NCBI GenBank assembly: GCA_934370925.1
Contig: CAKRNG010000005.1
Span: 1 to 64,000, forward strand
DNA: 64,000 bases
Source: an uncultured Lacticaseibacillus sp.
GTDB lineage: Bacteria > Bacillota > Bacilli > Lactobacillales > Lactobacillaceae
Direction of reading: 5' to 3'
The translations under genes were made by a program, and so were the position numbers. The notes beneath the pieces are model-generated. The model was not told where the DNA came from. It searched no databases and saw only the letters and a list, made by a program, of their open reading frames with translations. Below, piece by piece: positions 53,562 through 63,503 of this stretch. The first letter of the stretch is position 1. Every line of letters starts with the position of its first letter.

Positions 53562-54028
53562 GGGCGGCGGTTGGGGAGTGTCTTCAGTGGTGGGGCACGG
53601 GCCGGCAGTTGCGGGGGAAATTTCGGCTCCGGTTTTGGCGTGTCTCCAGTGGTGGGGCACGGTTCCATAATTATGACCAAAGCCCGGTCATAATTATTCC
53701 ACCTCGCTTTGAGCCTGTCTGACAAAACCCGTCAGCCAGTCTCAAAGTCGTCCCGTATCTAGGCGGTAAACCGCCAAGATACCTTCACCACTTACGACAC
53801 CCCAAAACCTCCGCCGAACTTTCCCCCACAACTGCCTACATATACCGCTAATCATCTTCTTGTTTGAATGAAAAGATACTGACGCAACCGTCGCTGTCGC
53901 TCCTTGCGCTGCATCAGCTTGATGATTCGTGACATTGCGACGCGGAGGATAGAACACCTGCACATCATACTTCAGTGAGCAAACCCACACGCGATAAGGT
54001 ATTCGCGCAAAGCCGCGAATACCCGGTC
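53562..54028. repeat. Intergenic structured element, copy 3 (full, with partial duplication)
   Basis: Module 1 at 53604-53836, module 2 to 54028. Hairpin arms differ from copy 1 but remain complementary: ATAATTATGACC/GGTCATAATTAT against ATAACTTCAGCC/GGCTGAAGTTAT; inner CTGAC/GTCAG against CAGG/CCTG; module 2 GGTATTCGCG/CGCGAATACC against GACATTCGCG/CGCGAATGTC. A partial first arm (53562-53603) is duplicated in front. No gene in 53473-54088. Confidence 0.9.
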
Positions 54029-54047
54029 TCAAAAAAAATAACCAGAC

Positions 54048-54084
54048 AAAAAGAGACACCCCCAAAGTTAAAGGTGTCTCTCCA
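54048..54084 (-). terminator. Terminator of glnPQ
   Basis: AGAGACACC...GGTGTCTCT followed by TTTTTG on the minus strand. Confidence 0.9.
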
Positions 54085-54088
54085 TTTA

Positions 54089-54835
54089 TTACTGTGCTAA
54101 TACTTTGCCCAGGAAGTTCTTTGTCCGTTCTTCCGTTGGGTGATCGAAAACTTGTTCAGGCGTCCCCTTTTCGACGATTTGACCGCCGTCCATGAACCAC
54201 ACCTGATCGGCTACCTTGTGTGCAAAGCCCATTTCGTGGGTCACAACGACCATGGTCATCCCGGATTTTGCCAAATCTTGCATTACCTTCAGCACTTCCC
54301 CAACCATTTCTGGGTCCAGTGCGGAGGTTGGTTCGTCAAACAGCATTACATCTGGTTCCATCGCAAGTGCACGTGCAATGGCGACACGCTGCTGCTGACC
54401 ACCTGACAGACTTGCTGGGTAGGCATCTGCCTTATCCGCAAGACCAACCTGATCGAGGAGTTCCTTCGCCTTGGCTTCGGCCGCCGCCGTATCCATCCCC
54501 TTGACCTTGATAGGTGCCAAAGTGATGTTTTCAAGCACCGTCTTGTGTGGGAACAGGTTGAACTGCTGGAACACCATCCCCATTTTTTCACGCACCTTGT
54601 CCAGTTCCTTTTCACCGAGACCAACCAAGTTCGTCCCTTCAAACAGGATTTCGCCGGATGTTGGTTCGCCCAGCCCGTTCAGGCTACGCAGGAACGTACT
54701 CTTACCACCACCAGAAGCCCCGATGACAACAATCACGTCACCCTGGTTAATGGTTTCCGTAATTCCGGTTAAAACTTCATTCTTACCAAAGGACTTCTTG
54801 AGGTCCTTGATTTCTAACAATGCATTATCCAACAT
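54089..54835 (-). CDS. glnQ: Amino-acid ABC transporter ATPase
   Basis: 248 aa PAAT-family ATPase. Walker [15 protein letters not shown]-loop, signature [16 protein letters not shown], Walker [20 protein letters not shown]-loop [12 protein letters not shown]. Powers the GlnP fusion encoded just upstream, whose stop it overlaps by 11 nt. Probable substrates glutamine or other polar amino acids. Confidence 0.93.
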   Translation of the reverse strand: MLDNALLEIKDLKKSFGKNEVLTGITETINQGDVIVVIGASGGGKSTFLRSLNGLGEPTSGEILFEGTNLVGLGEKELDKVREKMGMVFQQFNLFPHKTVLENITLAPIKVKGMDTAAAEAKAKELLDQVGLADKADAYPASLSGGQQQRVAIARALAMEPDVMLFDEPTSALDPEMVGEVLKVMQDLAKSGMTMVVVTHEMGFAHKVADQVWFMDGGQIVEKGTPEQVFDHPTEERTKNFLGKVLAQ

Positions 54836-56294
54836 GTTTCATCTTCCCTTCGAAGTGTGACAGAATCTTGCTCAAGGTGAACGTCATGATGAAGTAGAGA
54901 ATCATCGCAACCCCAATTGGCGCAATCCCACGGTACGTTGCCGTCTGCACAACCTTGAGTTGGTAGATCAGGTCCGTCACCCCAATGATGGAAACAATGG
55001 AGCTTTCCTTAATCAGAGAGATGAATTCATTCCCAAGTGCTGGCCAAATGTTCTTGATGGCTTGTGGCAGAATAATTGTCTGCATCGTCTGCTTCTGTGA
55101 CAATCCGAGTGACCGTGCAGCTTCCGTCTGACCGACAGGGATACTGTTAATCCCCCCACGGATGATTTCAGCCACATACGCCGAAGAGTTAATGGCAACA
55201 GCGATAATCCCAGAAACCAGTGCAGGAATCTGGACAACCATCCCAATTCCGAAGTAAACGAACATTACCTGAACCATCAGTGGTGTGCCACGAATGAATT
55301 CAATGTATGCCACCGCAATACCGTGAAGAACCTTGCTCTTACCCAAACGCATCAGGGCAAACATAATCCCAAGCAGAATCCCGAAGACAACCGCAACGGC
55401 CGTAATCAAGAGCGTGTAGCCAACCCCGAGTGCGAAGTAGCTCCAGTAGTGCCACATGGACGTGTTAGACGTGTTACCAGCCATGTACTTCCCGGCTGTT
55501 GCCAGGTAATCCTTAGTCTTGTTTTCCTTCTTAATCTTGTCCAGCGTCTTGTTGACCGCATTCACAAGCGTTGTGGAACCCTTTTGGAAACCAATTGCAG
55601 TTCCCTGCATGTCGTCCCCAAGTTCGTACTTCCCATCAATTGCAACAAGCTGACTGTCATTCGCAGCGTAGGCTTCAGCAACTGGCTTTTCAAGGTTAAC
55701 GGCATCAACCTTGTTACTCTTAAGGGCCAGAATCAGGTCTGTGACTTTGGAAAGCCCCTTAACCTGAACGTCCTTAATTTGCTTCTTGGCTAAATCATAC
55801 TGCAGGCTCCCGGTCTGTGCGCCGACCTTCTTGCCCTGCAAAGCGGTGTGCCCCTTCTTGTAGAGCTTTGCATCCGCCTTATTTACCAAGATATCTTGAC
55901 CACCCTGGTAGTAAACGTGTGAGAAATCAACACTCTTCGCACGTTCGTTGGTTGGGCTCATCCCAGAGATGACCATATCAACCTTACCCGTTTCAAGGGC
56001 AACCAGAAGTTGATCGAAGTCCATCTGCTTAATCTTGAGCTTCACGCCAAGATCCTTCGCGATGGCCTTCCCAACCTCAACGTCCATCCCTTCAACTTGG
56101 TTTTGCCCAGCAACGTTCACCAAGAATTCATAGGGTGCGTAGTCAGGACTCGTGCCCATCACGATGGTGCCCTTGTCCTTAATCTTCTGTAAACTGTCGT
56201 CCGTCGCTGCGTTTGCCTGATTGGCGGTGCTGAAACTCATCACCGTGACCAATCCAAGCAAGAACGCCAGGACGATCTGCTTAATCTTCTTCAT
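54825..56294 (-). CDS. glnP: Amino-acid ABC transporter, fused substrate-binding protein and permease
   Basis: 489 aa. Sec signal peptide (1-29, ending NANA/AT), periplasmic-type SBP domain (about 32-260, [17 protein letters not shown]), then a permease of about 200 residues with the [22 protein letters not shown] coupling helix. This SBP-TMD fusion is the GlnP design of lactic acid bacteria. ATG 56294 begins the signal peptide after GGGGA; longer frames do not fit. Confidence 0.95.
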   Translation of the reverse strand: MKKIKQIVLAFLLGLVTVMSFSTANQANAATDDSLQKIKDKGTIVMGTSPDYAPYEFLVNVAGQNQVEGMDVEVGKAIAKDLGVKLKIKQMDFDQLLVALETGKVDMVISGMSPTNERAKSVDFSHVYYQGGQDILVNKADAKLYKKGHTALQGKKVGAQTGSLQYDLAKKQIKDVQVKGLSKVTDLILALKSNKVDAVNLEKPVAEAYAANDSQLVAIDGKYELGDDMQGTAIGFQKGSTTLVNAVNKTLDKIKKENKTKDYLATAGKYMAGNTSNTSMWHYWSYFALGVGYTLLITAVAVVFGILLGIMFALMRLGKSKVLHGIAVAYIEFIRGTPLMVQVMFVYFGIGMVVQIPALVSGIIAVAINSSAYVAEIIRGGINSIPVGQTEAARSLGLSQKQTMQTIILPQAIKNIWPALGNEFISLIKESSIVSIIGVTDLIYQLKVVQTATYRGIAPIGVAMILYFIMTFTLSKILSHFEGKMKHVG

Positions 56295-56328
56295 AACCAA
56301 AAATCCCCTTTGATTTGTGTATGCGACT

Positions 56329-56357
56329 ACTATACACAAAAATCGATTTTTATGCAA
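56329..56357 (-). promoter_or_regulatory. glnPQ promoter with palindromic spacer
   Basis: TTGCAT (56352-56357), 17 bp, TATAGT (56329-56334). The spacer is filled by AAAAATCGATTTTT, a perfect 14-bp palindrome that could bind a repressor. Confidence 0.75.
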
Positions 56358-56448
56358 CAAAAATCGCAAGAAAATTCATTAATTTGTGTGTAATAGCTTT
56401 CATCCGCGGTGCTAAAAGATTACGGTTCGCCGATTTCAGTCCTATTCG

Positions 56449-56457
56449 TGATATAAT
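56449..56457 (+). promoter_or_regulatory. Extended -10 promoter of the 58-aa gene
   Basis: TGATATAAT, no clear -35; the start codon is about 50 nt further on. Confidence 0.6.
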
Positions 56458-56510
56458 ACAAACAAATTGAATGTCGCCCAAAAACAATCGGCGCTAAAGG
56501 AGATTAAACA

Positions 56511-56687
56511 ATGGGACTTAAAGTGAATATGCAGATGGATATGAATAAGCTGTTCGACAAATTCGCCTCATTACCAGACGAAAAGACCCCCAAGCTTGAC
56601 ATTGATGCACGTAAGGAACAACAAGAAAAAGAACGCAAGGCAGCCTATGATCGTCTCGATAAAAAGGGCGAAAAGGACGAGAAATAA
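56511..56687 (+). CDS. Small conserved charged protein, SPJ_0845-like
   Basis: 58 aa: MGLKVNMQMDMNKLFDKFAS, LPDEK, then a Lys/Glu-rich tail. AAAGGAG lies 8 nt upstream, a promoter precedes and a terminator follows, so it is a genuine gene despite its size. The LF-x-x-FA-x-LPDE core recalls the SPJ_0845 family of small proteins in streptococci and lactobacilli; no function is known. Confidence 0.75.
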   Translation: MGLKVNMQMDMNKLFDKFASLPDEKTPKLDIDARKEQQEKERKAAYDRLDKKGEKDEK

Positions 56688-56705
56688 GCCACATTCACCC
56701 AATAC

Positions 56706-56740
56706 AAAAAGGGCCGGAATTAATCTTCCGGCCCTTTTTG
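56706..56740. terminator. Bidirectional terminator
   Basis: AAAAAGGGCCGGAA / TTCCGGCCCTTTTT, 14-bp arms, between the 58-aa gene and the MazG-like gene. Confidence 0.95.
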
Positions 56741-56764
56741 TATATATACATTTTTAAATGTATA

Positions 56765-57055
56765 TTATCGCTTTATTTTTGGATATTTCTTCTCTAAATT
56801 TGCAATATTTGCCTTTGCCACGTCATCAAAATCAATATCCGCCCAAAGCGCAATCTGACTAAGGTACCAAAGAACATCGCCCATTTCGTGCTTAAGCGCT
56901 TCTTTATCCAGTTCGGCGCCCTGGAACGTATACTTCTTAATTAAATCAATCGTTTCACCGGATTCACTCGCCAATCCCAACGATAAATTCGTTAAAACAT
57001 GCTCATTACCCTCAAGTGTGCGGTTTGCAAGATGCTGATAGTCGTTAAAGTCCAT
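56765..57055 (-). CDS. MazG-like nucleotide pyrophosphohydrolase
   Basis: 96 aa, single-domain MazG-type fold: GLASESGETIDLIKKY (ExxE) and HEMGDVLWYLSQIALW (ExxD) coordinate magnesium. Likely removes non-canonical (d)NTPs. ATG 57055 has no close ribosome site; AAAGGGGG at 57083-57090 is brought to 10 nt if GCCAG/CTGGC (57065-57081) folds. Located 50 bp after engB. Confidence 0.85.
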   Translation of the reverse strand: MDFNDYQHLANRTLEGNEHVLTNLSLGLASESGETIDLIKKYTFQGAELDKEALKHEMGDVLWYLSQIALWADIDFDDVAKANIANLEKKYPKIKR

Positions 57056-57104
57056 CGTAACATTGCCAGAAAAATCCTGGCGCCCCCTTTTCAAATTTTT
57101 TAAA

Positions 57105-57698
57105 TTACTGATTTAACCCTGACTGCTGCTCAATCCATGACCAAACTTCCTCATACCCAACCTTTGTCTGGGAAGAGAACGGAATCCACGGCGTTGCGGC
57201 GTTTAAATGCAATCCCTTACGCATTTGGGATTCACTCTTGTTCCACTGACTCTTTTTAACTTTATCAATCTTCGTCCCGACCACGAGCATTGGTACATCG
57301 TAGTACTTCAGGTATTCGAACATCGACTGATCCAATTCGGTGGGTTCGTGACGTGCATCCACCAGTTGCACAACGCCTGCCAACTGCTGTCGCGTCTGCA
57401 GATATTGCTCAATCATGGTTGCAAACTTTGCACGATCTGACTTGCTGACCTTCGCGTACCCGTAACCAGGCACATCCACAAAGTGCAGATCCTGGTTCAC
57501 ACGGTAGAAATTGATTGTTTGCGTCTTACCAGGCACAGCAGACGTTCTCGCCACCTTGTTTCGTTGGAGCAGCGTGTTGATGAGGGAGCTCTTCCCGACG
57601 TTTGAGCGGCCGACAAAGGCAATCTCAGGCAGGTTTGTATCTGGGTACTGCTCGGCACGAACAGCACTAATAATGATTTCGACATCGTTGACTTGCAT
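57105..57698 (-). CDS. engB: Ribosome biogenesis GTPase EngB (YsxC)
   Basis: 197 aa, single GTPase domain: GRSNVGKSSLINTLL, DVPGYGYAKV, GTKIDKVKKSQW. Needed for late 50S assembly. Sits after clpX in the tuf-tig-clpX-engB order. Confidence 0.97.
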   Translation of the reverse strand: MQVNDVEIIISAVRAEQYPDTNLPEIAFVGRSNVGKSSLINTLLQRNKVARTSAVPGKTQTINFYRVNQDLHFVDVPGYGYAKVSKSDRAKFATMIEQYLQTRQQLAGVVQLVDARHEPTELDQSMFEYLKYYDVPMLVVGTKIDKVKKSQWNKSESQMRKGLHLNAATPWIPFSSQTKVGYEEVWSWIEQQSGLNQ

Positions 57699-57742
57699 AA
57701 TTTCCGTCCTTTCCTACTCAAGACAGTTTAACACATCACGGG

Positions 57743-57920
57743 CCGGCAGTTGCGCTATTCATCTTTAGTTTTGAATGAAAAGATGTTGACGCAATTGTCG
57801 CTGTCGCTCCTTGCGTTGCATCCTTCTGCTTGCCGTTTACATTAGACCTCGGAGAATAAAATCACAGTGCGTCAACCTAAACTCGATAAGACATTCGCGC
57901 ACAGCCGCGAATGTCCTGCC
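57743..57920. repeat. Intergenic structured element, copy 4 (module 1 missing)
   Basis: GGCAGTTGCG joins directly to module 2: GAATGAAAAGATGTTGACGC, GTCGCTGTCGCTCCTTGCG, and GACATTCGCG...CGCGAATGTC then CTGCC. The multi-branch module was lost or never inserted. No gene in 57699-57992. Confidence 0.85.
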
Positions 57921-57947
57921 AAAAAAAGATTTTCTCGCCAAGGCAAA

Positions 57948-57975
57948 CAAAAAAGACTTCACGGATGAAGTCTTT
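57948..57975. terminator. Terminator of clpX
   Basis: AAAGACTTCA-TCCG-TGAAGTCTTTTTT on the minus strand. Confidence 0.92.
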
Positions 57976-57992
57976 TCTGTTGCCGTATCGAA

Positions 57993-59234
57993 TTATGAAG
58001 CTTCAACGACAACTAGTTCAGCAGCGCCAGTTCCCTCAACGGTATCAGCGGTGATGACTGCCTTTGTGACGTCTGAACGACTTGGTAACTCGAACATGAT
58101 GTCCTGCATTACCTTTTCAATGATGGACCGCAGACCACGGGCACCTGTGTCACGTTCGATGGCCTCATGCGCAATCGCTTGAAGTGCATCTGGTGTGAAT
58201 TCGAGTTCCTTGTTGTCCAAGGCCATCAGCTTTGTGTACTGCTTGACGAGTGCGTTCTTCGGTTCCGTCAGAATCCGAACCAAATCATCCTCCGTCAGCT
58301 TTTCAAGGGCTGCCAAAATTGGGATTCGGCCGATGAATTCAGGGATAATCCCAAACTTCATCAGGTCTTCTGGGATGATTTGCTGCATCAAGCTCTCAGT
58401 TTCGTCAATGTCTTCAGCACTATCCGTTCCAAAACCGATTGTCTTCTCGCCAATACGGTTCTTCACGATGGATTCGATGCCGTCAAACGCACCCCCAACA
58501 ATAAACAAGATGTTGGTCGTGTCGATCTGAATCAGTTCCTGCTGTGGGTGCTTCCGGCCGCCTTGTGGTGGAACAGAAGCAATGGTTCCTTCCAGAATCT
58601 TCAGCAAGGCCTGCTGCACACCTTCACCCGAAACGTCACGCGTGATAGACACGTTTTCGCTCTTCTTGGCAATCTTATCGATTTCGTCGATATAGATAAT
58701 ACCCTTTTGCGCACGTTCAACGTCAAAGTCCGCATTCTGAAGGAGCTTAAGCAAGATGTTTTCGACATCTTCCCCAACATAACCAGCTTCAGTCAGCGTG
58801 GTGGCGTCGGCAATCGCAAATGGCACTTGCAAGATGCGTGCCAAACTCTGCGCGAGGAAGGTCTTCCCACTCCCAGTTGGCCCGATCAGCGCAATGTTAC
58901 TCTTCTGGAGTTCCGTGTCCCCTTCTTGCGCAATCGCCATCTGGTTAATACGCTTGTAGTGGTTGTACACCGCAACAGCAAGGGCCTTCTTCGCCGCGTC
59001 CTGGCCAATCACGTAATCATTCAAAATTTTCATGATTTCAAGTGGCTTTGGCACTTCGGTTAAGTTCTTAATGGACTCTTCTTTGAATTCTTCGTCAACG
59101 ATTTGCTTGCACAAGTCGATACATTCATTACAAATATATACACCAGGGCCCGCAACGATTCGCTTTACCTGGTCCTGTGATTTGCCGCAAAACGAGCACG
59201 TCACGGTTTCCTTGGTATCTACATCGTCATACAT
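57993..59234 (-). CDS. clpX: ATP-dependent protease ATPase subunit ClpX
   Basis: 413 aa: N-terminal zinc domain with CSFCGK and CNEC, AAA+ domain with [15 protein letters not shown] and IDEIDKI, pore and sensor motifs (ARGLRSIIE). Unfolds substrates for ClpP. Follows tig by 204 bp with a terminator between. Confidence 0.98.
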   Translation of the reverse strand: MYDDVDTKETVTCSFCGKSQDQVKRIVAGPGVYICNECIDLCKQIVDEEFKEESIKNLTEVPKPLEIMKILNDYVIGQDAAKKALAVAVYNHYKRINQMAIAQEGDTELQKSNIALIGPTGSGKTFLAQSLARILQVPFAIADATTLTEAGYVGEDVENILLKLLQNADFDVERAQKGIIYIDEIDKIAKKSENVSITRDVSGEGVQQALLKILEGTIASVPPQGGRKHPQQELIQIDTTNILFIVGGAFDGIESIVKNRIGEKTIGFGTDSAEDIDETESLMQQIIPEDLMKFGIIPEFIGRIPILAALEKLTEDDLVRILTEPKNALVKQYTKLMALDNKELEFTPDALQAIAHEAIERDTGARGLRSIIEKVMQDIMFELPSRSDVTKAVITADTVEGTGAAELVVVEAS

Positions 59235-59382
59235 TCATTTCACCCCTTAAATTAATCCGCGTGAATAAGACTATTCACCCGATTGTCAATTCATGCTAAC
59301 ACAAGTTTCTGCCTGTCGCCAACGGACACGCATCCCGGTCTGTCCCACTTCATTGACTCGTTTAAGTTTCGTATTTTTGTCA

Positions 59383-59419
59383 TAAAAAGGGAGCCGAGAA
59401 GAAATTCCCGACTCCCCTT
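59383..59419 (-). terminator. Terminator of tig
   Basis: GGGGAGTCGGGA...TCTCGGCTCCC followed by TTTTT on the minus strand. Confidence 0.88.
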
Positions 59420-59438
59420 TCGCTACTGGGCTAGCTTA

Positions 59439-60722
59439 TTAAGCTTCTTCAACAGCGGCATCGCGAATTGCGGCGATTGCCTTCTGCATGGTGATGTCGT
59501 GTGCAAGCATTTCATCGCTGAGTGCGTTGCGTACGGCAGTCTTTTCCATCCCGTAGTCATCAGCCAAGTGGTCGATTTCTGCATCGATGTCAGCCTGGTC
59601 TGCGGTCAACCCTTCTGCGTCAACGATTGCTTCGAGCACAAGGTTGGTCTTTACGCGGGTTTCAGCGTTCTGCTTGAACTGTTCACGCAAGGTGTCCTGG
59701 TTCGTCCCCGTCAACTTGAAGTACATGTCAGCACTGATACCCTGGCGCTGCATGTTGCCAAGGTACTGATCCATCTGCTGCTGAACGTCGGTGTCGATCA
59801 TGGCATCAGGAATCTGTTCAACTTCAGCGTTGTCAACTGCGGCCTTGATTGCAGCTTCTTCAGTTGCTTCCTGGGCTGCCGTTGCCTTCTTGTCTTCAAG
59901 ATCCTTGCGAACCTTTGCCTTCAATTCGTCGAGGGTGTCAACATCTTCGTCAACATCCTTTGCAAACTCGTCGTCAAGTTCAGGCAATTCCTTCACCTTG
60001 ACTTCGTGAAGCGTCGTTGCAAATTCAGCTTCCTTACCGGCAAGTTCCTTTGCCTGATAGTCTTCAGGGAAGGTAACCTTAACCGTCACGTCTTCATCAG
60101 CCTTGTGACCAACAAGCTGGTCTTCAAAACCAGGGATGAACGAACCTGAGCCAAGTTCAAGGCTGTAGTTCTTAGCTGAGCCGCCATCGAATTCAACGCC
60201 ATCAACAGTTCCGTTGTAATCAATCACAACGGTGTCACCGTTCTTAGCAGCTTCTTCGCTAACAACCATTTCTGCAAGGTCCTGACGCTTCTTTTCGAGG
60301 TCAGCATCAACATCTTCATCGCTAACAGTGCTGTCCTGCTTAGGAACGGAAACGCCCTTGTATTCGCCAAGCTTAATTTCAGGCTTAACGGTGACCGTTG
60401 CCTTGATGGTCCAGGCTTCCCCTGGTTCCATGCTTTCGATATCAATCTGTGGCTGATCGACTGGTTCGAGGCCAGCTTCGTCAACAGCTGCTTCATAAGC
60501 ATCTGGCAAAACGATGTTCAATGCATCTTCGTAAAGTGCGGATTCACCGTACATCTTGTTAAAGATGCTACGGGTTACCTTACCCTTACGGAAACCAGGA
60601 ACGGTAATGTTCCCGCGAACCTTAGCAAAGGCCTTGTCCAAGCCTTCCTTAATTGTTGCTTCGTCAATTTCAAAAGTCAGGTCGCCAGTAATGGCGTCCG
60701 TCTTGTTCCACTTTGCAGTCAT
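59439..60722 (-). CDS. tig: Trigger factor chaperone
   Basis: 427 aa: ribosome-binding domain with the FRKGKVTR signature near residue 43, FKBP-type PPIase domain near 150-240 ([20 protein letters not shown]), C-terminal helical cradle. Folds nascent chains at the exit tunnel. Acidic overall. Confidence 0.97.
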   Translation of the reverse strand: MTAKWNKTDAITGDLTFEIDEATIKEGLDKAFAKVRGNITVPGFRKGKVTRSIFNKMYGESALYEDALNIVLPDAYEAAVDEAGLEPVDQPQIDIESMEPGEAWTIKATVTVKPEIKLGEYKGVSVPKQDSTVSDEDVDADLEKKRQDLAEMVVSEEAAKNGDTVVIDYNGTVDGVEFDGGSAKNYSLELGSGSFIPGFEDQLVGHKADEDVTVKVTFPEDYQAKELAGKEAEFATTLHEVKVKELPELDDEFAKDVDEDVDTLDELKAKVRKDLEDKKATAAQEATEEAAIKAAVDNAEVEQIPDAMIDTDVQQQMDQYLGNMQRQGISADMYFKLTGTNQDTLREQFKQNAETRVKTNLVLEAIVDAEGLTADQADIDAEIDHLADDYGMEKTAVRNALSDEMLAHDITMQKAIAAIRDAAVEEA

Positions 60723-60790
60723 GGTATTCCTCCGACATTGGTGTTGTCAGCGAATGCACTTATGGCAATCGCTGCTGTACATACCGTATT

Positions 60791-60819
60791 ATGATACCCG
60801 AATTTGCCCCTTTTGTAAA
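60791..60819 (-). promoter_or_regulatory. tig promoter
   Basis: TTTACA (60814-60819), 17 bp, TATCAT (60791-60796). Confidence 0.7.
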
Positions 60820-60955
60820 ATAATTGAACGTTTTTATGGACATTTTACAGAATACGTCTCGTTTGTGTCCCTACCAAACCTAATTTATCGTTATAGATTC
60901 GTGTTACACCCACTCTATCGCAGGTTTCATCACACTCCAAAACAATTTTTGCCAA

Positions 60956-60993
60956 CAAAAAAAGCCCCCGCAAGCGGAGACTTTCTTTTGTTG
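60956..60993 (-). terminator. Terminator of tuf
   Basis: AGTCTCCGC-TT-GCGGGGGCT followed by TTTTTT on the minus strand. Confidence 0.88.
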
Positions 60994-61004
60994 TGCAGGT
61001 GTAA

Positions 61005-62195
61005 TTAGTCGAGGATTTCGGTAACGACACCGGCACCAACCGTACGGCCACCTTCACGAACGGTGAACTTCGTACCGAGTTCGATAGCAACTGGTGCAAT
61101 CAAATCGACTTCGAAGGTCACACGGTCACCAGGCATAACCATTTCAACGCCTTCTGGGAGGGCGATAACACCGGTTACGTCAGTGGTGTGGAAGTAGAAC
61201 TGAGGACGGTAGTTGGAGAAGAATGGCGTGTGACGGCCACCTTCATCCTTGGTCAAGATGTAGACTTCACCCTTGAACTTGTTGTGGGTTTCGATAGAGC
61301 CTGGCTTTGCCAGAACCTGTCCACGTTCGATCTGTTCGCGGCCAACACCACGAAGCAGAACACCGACGTTATCCCCGGCTTCACCAAGGTCAAGCGTCTT
61401 ACGGAACATTTCAAGACCCGTAACAGTGGACTTAAGGATTTCAGGCTTCAAACCAACGATGGCAACTTCGTCACCGATCTTAACCTCTCCACGGTCGATA
61501 CGACCTGAAGCAACCGTACCACGACCAGTGATCGTAAATACGTCTTCAACAGGCATAAGGAAAGGCTTGTCGTTTTCACGAACTGGGGTTGGGATGTATT
61601 CGTCAACCGTGTCCATGAGTTCTTCAATAACCTTAACCTGTTCAGGATCGCCTTCAAGAGCCTTGAGAGCGGAACCCTTAAGAACAGGGATATCGTCACC
61701 TGGGAAATCGTATTCGGAAAGAAGTTCGCGAACTTCCATCTCAACGAGGTCAACCAGTTCTTCATCATCAACAAGGTCAGTCTTGTTGAGGAAGACAACG
61801 ATGTAGTCAACACCAACCTGACGAGCGAGCAGAATGTGTTCGCGAGTCTGTGGCATAGGACCATCAGTTGCGGCAACAACCAGGATTGCACCGTCCATCT
61901 GGGCAGCACCGGTGATCATGTTCTTGACATAGTCAGCGTGTCCTGGAGCGTCGATGTGCGCGTAGTGGCGCTTTTCGGTCTCGTATTCAACGTGGGCCGT
62001 GTTGATGGTGATACCACGTTCCTTTTCTTCTGGTGCAGCATCGATGCTTGCGAAGTCAGTCTGCTTTGCCAGACCCTTATCAGCAAGTACCTTTGAGATT
62101 GCAGCGGTCAGAGTGGTCTTACCGTGGTCAACGTGTCCAATTGTACCAATGTTAACGTGTGGCTTGGTACGGTCGTAGTGTTCTTTTTCAGCCAT
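61005..62195 (-). CDS. tuf: Elongation factor Tu
   Basis: 396 aa: [34 protein letters not shown], and switch regions are canonical. Delivers aminoacyl-tRNA. Single-gene unit with its own strong promoter and terminator; its start has a strong AGGAGG site. Position beside tig, apart from the str operon, is normal in lactobacilli. Confidence 0.99.
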   Translation of the reverse strand: MAEKEHYDRTKPHVNIGTIGHVDHGKTTLTAAISKVLADKGLAKQTDFASIDAAPEEKERGITINTAHVEYETEKRHYAHIDAPGHADYVKNMITGAAQMDGAILVVAATDGPMPQTREHILLARQVGVDYIVVFLNKTDLVDDEELVDLVEMEVRELLSEYDFPGDDIPVLKGSALKALEGDPEQVKVIEELMDTVDEYIPTPVRENDKPFLMPVEDVFTITGRGTVASGRIDRGEVKIGDEVAIVGLKPEILKSTVTGLEMFRKTLDLGEAGDNVGVLLRGVGREQIERGQVLAKPGSIETHNKFKGEVYILTKDEGGRHTPFFSNYRPQFYFHTTDVTGVIALPEGVEMVMPGDRVTFEVDLIAPVAIELGTKFTVREGGRTVGAGVVTEILD

Positions 62196-62332
62196 GAAAA
62201 AACGAACCTCCTGAGTATTTTGTAAGAAACCAGGACAGTCGTCTATCCCGAGAATTCTTTACATTCTAGTGTACTACACATAAGCGGAAATACAAAGTGT
62301 AAATCCTTGTGCTGGAATCAATTCCGAGAAAG

Positions 62333-62361
62333 ATTATAACTATTTTTCGGCCACATGTAAA
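62333..62361 (-). promoter_or_regulatory. tuf promoter
   Basis: TTTACA (62356-62361), 17 bp, TATAAT (62333-62338), giving a leader of about 130 nt. A weaker second one, TTGTAT-16-TACACT, lies nearer the gene. Confidence 0.8.
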
Positions 62362-62394
62362 CCGGCACCTTGCAGATATCACACGATTTTCAAG

Positions 62395-63321
62395 CTATTT
62401 GTTCACCAAACTGCTCATAAAGTTGAATTGTTGGTCCAACCAACGCTTCAAATCGGCATATTCCGTTTCGATTTCTGGGTTCACCAACTGCGACACAAAG
62501 ACATCAATGTTCGGAATTACTTGATCTGCCACCGGATAAAGAAGCGACATATAAATAAATGTTAACTCGGTGGCATCTTCGCCAAGATTTTTCTGATGAA
62601 CCGCTTTTTGAACGATATCCATGATGGTTGGATCCGTATACGGCGACGTAATCTTTGCTGGATTAAACGAATAGGTTTGATCAAAAACATAGACGTCAAA
62701 TGCTTCATTTAGGTGCTGTTGCTGCAACCAGCTGACAAATGTGGCACGAATAAACGGTAATAAATCTGGGTCGTTAAGCGCCCGACGCAGCCCCTCATTG
62801 GCCTGTGTCAGCGGAATTGTTGGCAAAACCTCCTGCACAAAACGTTCTTGCTCAAATAGGTTCAATCCCCCAATATGTGACAACCGTCGCACATTATTTG
62901 CAACTGCAACTTCATGCGTTGCTAAGAATTCTTCATTAAATGCAGCAGCACGTGCCGTTAATTGTTTCTGATGTTCACCTCGGGCAGCTTCTACGGCTAA
63001 TTTAATCAGCATGAAGTGTGGTGCGGCCACACCAACCCGATAAATAAATTCAACGCCGGCCGCATCCGCTAATAGCACTGCCGCAAATTCACTGCTCAGG
63101 ATGACAGATTCTTCATTTTGTCCTAATTCAAGGTAAGACTGGCCCAGCTGAATAAGCGCTTGACTATCAGGCGGTTCTTTTTCGCGCGCCACTGCCGTTA
63201 AATATTCCTCAAACTTTTTTACAGCCACACCGTAATTCGCAGACGCAACCGCGGCAAATCCCTGCTCACGTAAAACAGTGCTCCGCTCCTCATTCATCGG
63301 AAATTCAATCACTTTACCCAT
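62395..63321 (-). CDS. TPR-like protein of unknown function
   Basis: 308 aa: helical throughout, with TPR-like repeats in the first third (GFAAVASANYGVAVKKFEEY, ALIQLGQSYLELGQ) and an acidic, aromatic-rich C-terminus. No signal or membrane segments. Lies between an RNase J gene and tuf. No function can be assigned; protein-protein scaffold is a guess from the fold. Confidence 0.75.
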   Translation of the reverse strand: MGKVIEFPMNEERSTVLREQGFAAVASANYGVAVKKFEEYLTAVAREKEPPDSQALIQLGQSYLELGQNEESVILSSEFAAVLLADAAGVEFIYRVGVAAPHFMLIKLAVEAARGEHQKQLTARAAAFNEEFLATHEVAVANNVRRLSHIGGLNLFEQERFVQEVLPTIPLTQANEGLRRALNDPDLLPFIRATFVSWLQQQHLNEAFDVYVFDQTYSFNPAKITSPYTDPTIMDIVQKAVHQKNLGEDATELTFIYMSLLYPVADQVIPNIDVFVSQLVNPEIETEYADLKRWLDQQFNFMSSLVNK

Positions 63322-63355
63322 TTTCGTGGCCTCCTATCACCATCAGTTCAAAAAA

Positions 63356-63474
63356 GAGGCTGCGCCAAAAGACCGTTTGACCCCGGAATAAAAAGCAACG
63401 CACACACAAACCCAAACTAGGATTTATGCGTGCGCTGTTTTTTATGTGAGGACACCGTCTTCTGGGACACCCTC
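63356..63474 (-). terminator. Large two-tier hairpin terminator (family A/B, copy B)
   Basis: Same frame as 15839-15953: GAGGCTGCGCCAAAAGAC on one side and GTCTTCTGGGACACCCTC on the other, with an inner stem (ATAAAAAGCAACGCAC... / ...GTGCGCTGTTTTTTAT) unrelated in sequence to copy A but self-complementary. On the minus strand it ends GCAGCCTCTTTTTT, terminating the RNase J gene. Confidence 0.85.
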
Positions 63475-63503
63475 AATTGTCAAAGAACGCAAATCAAGCT
63501 GTT

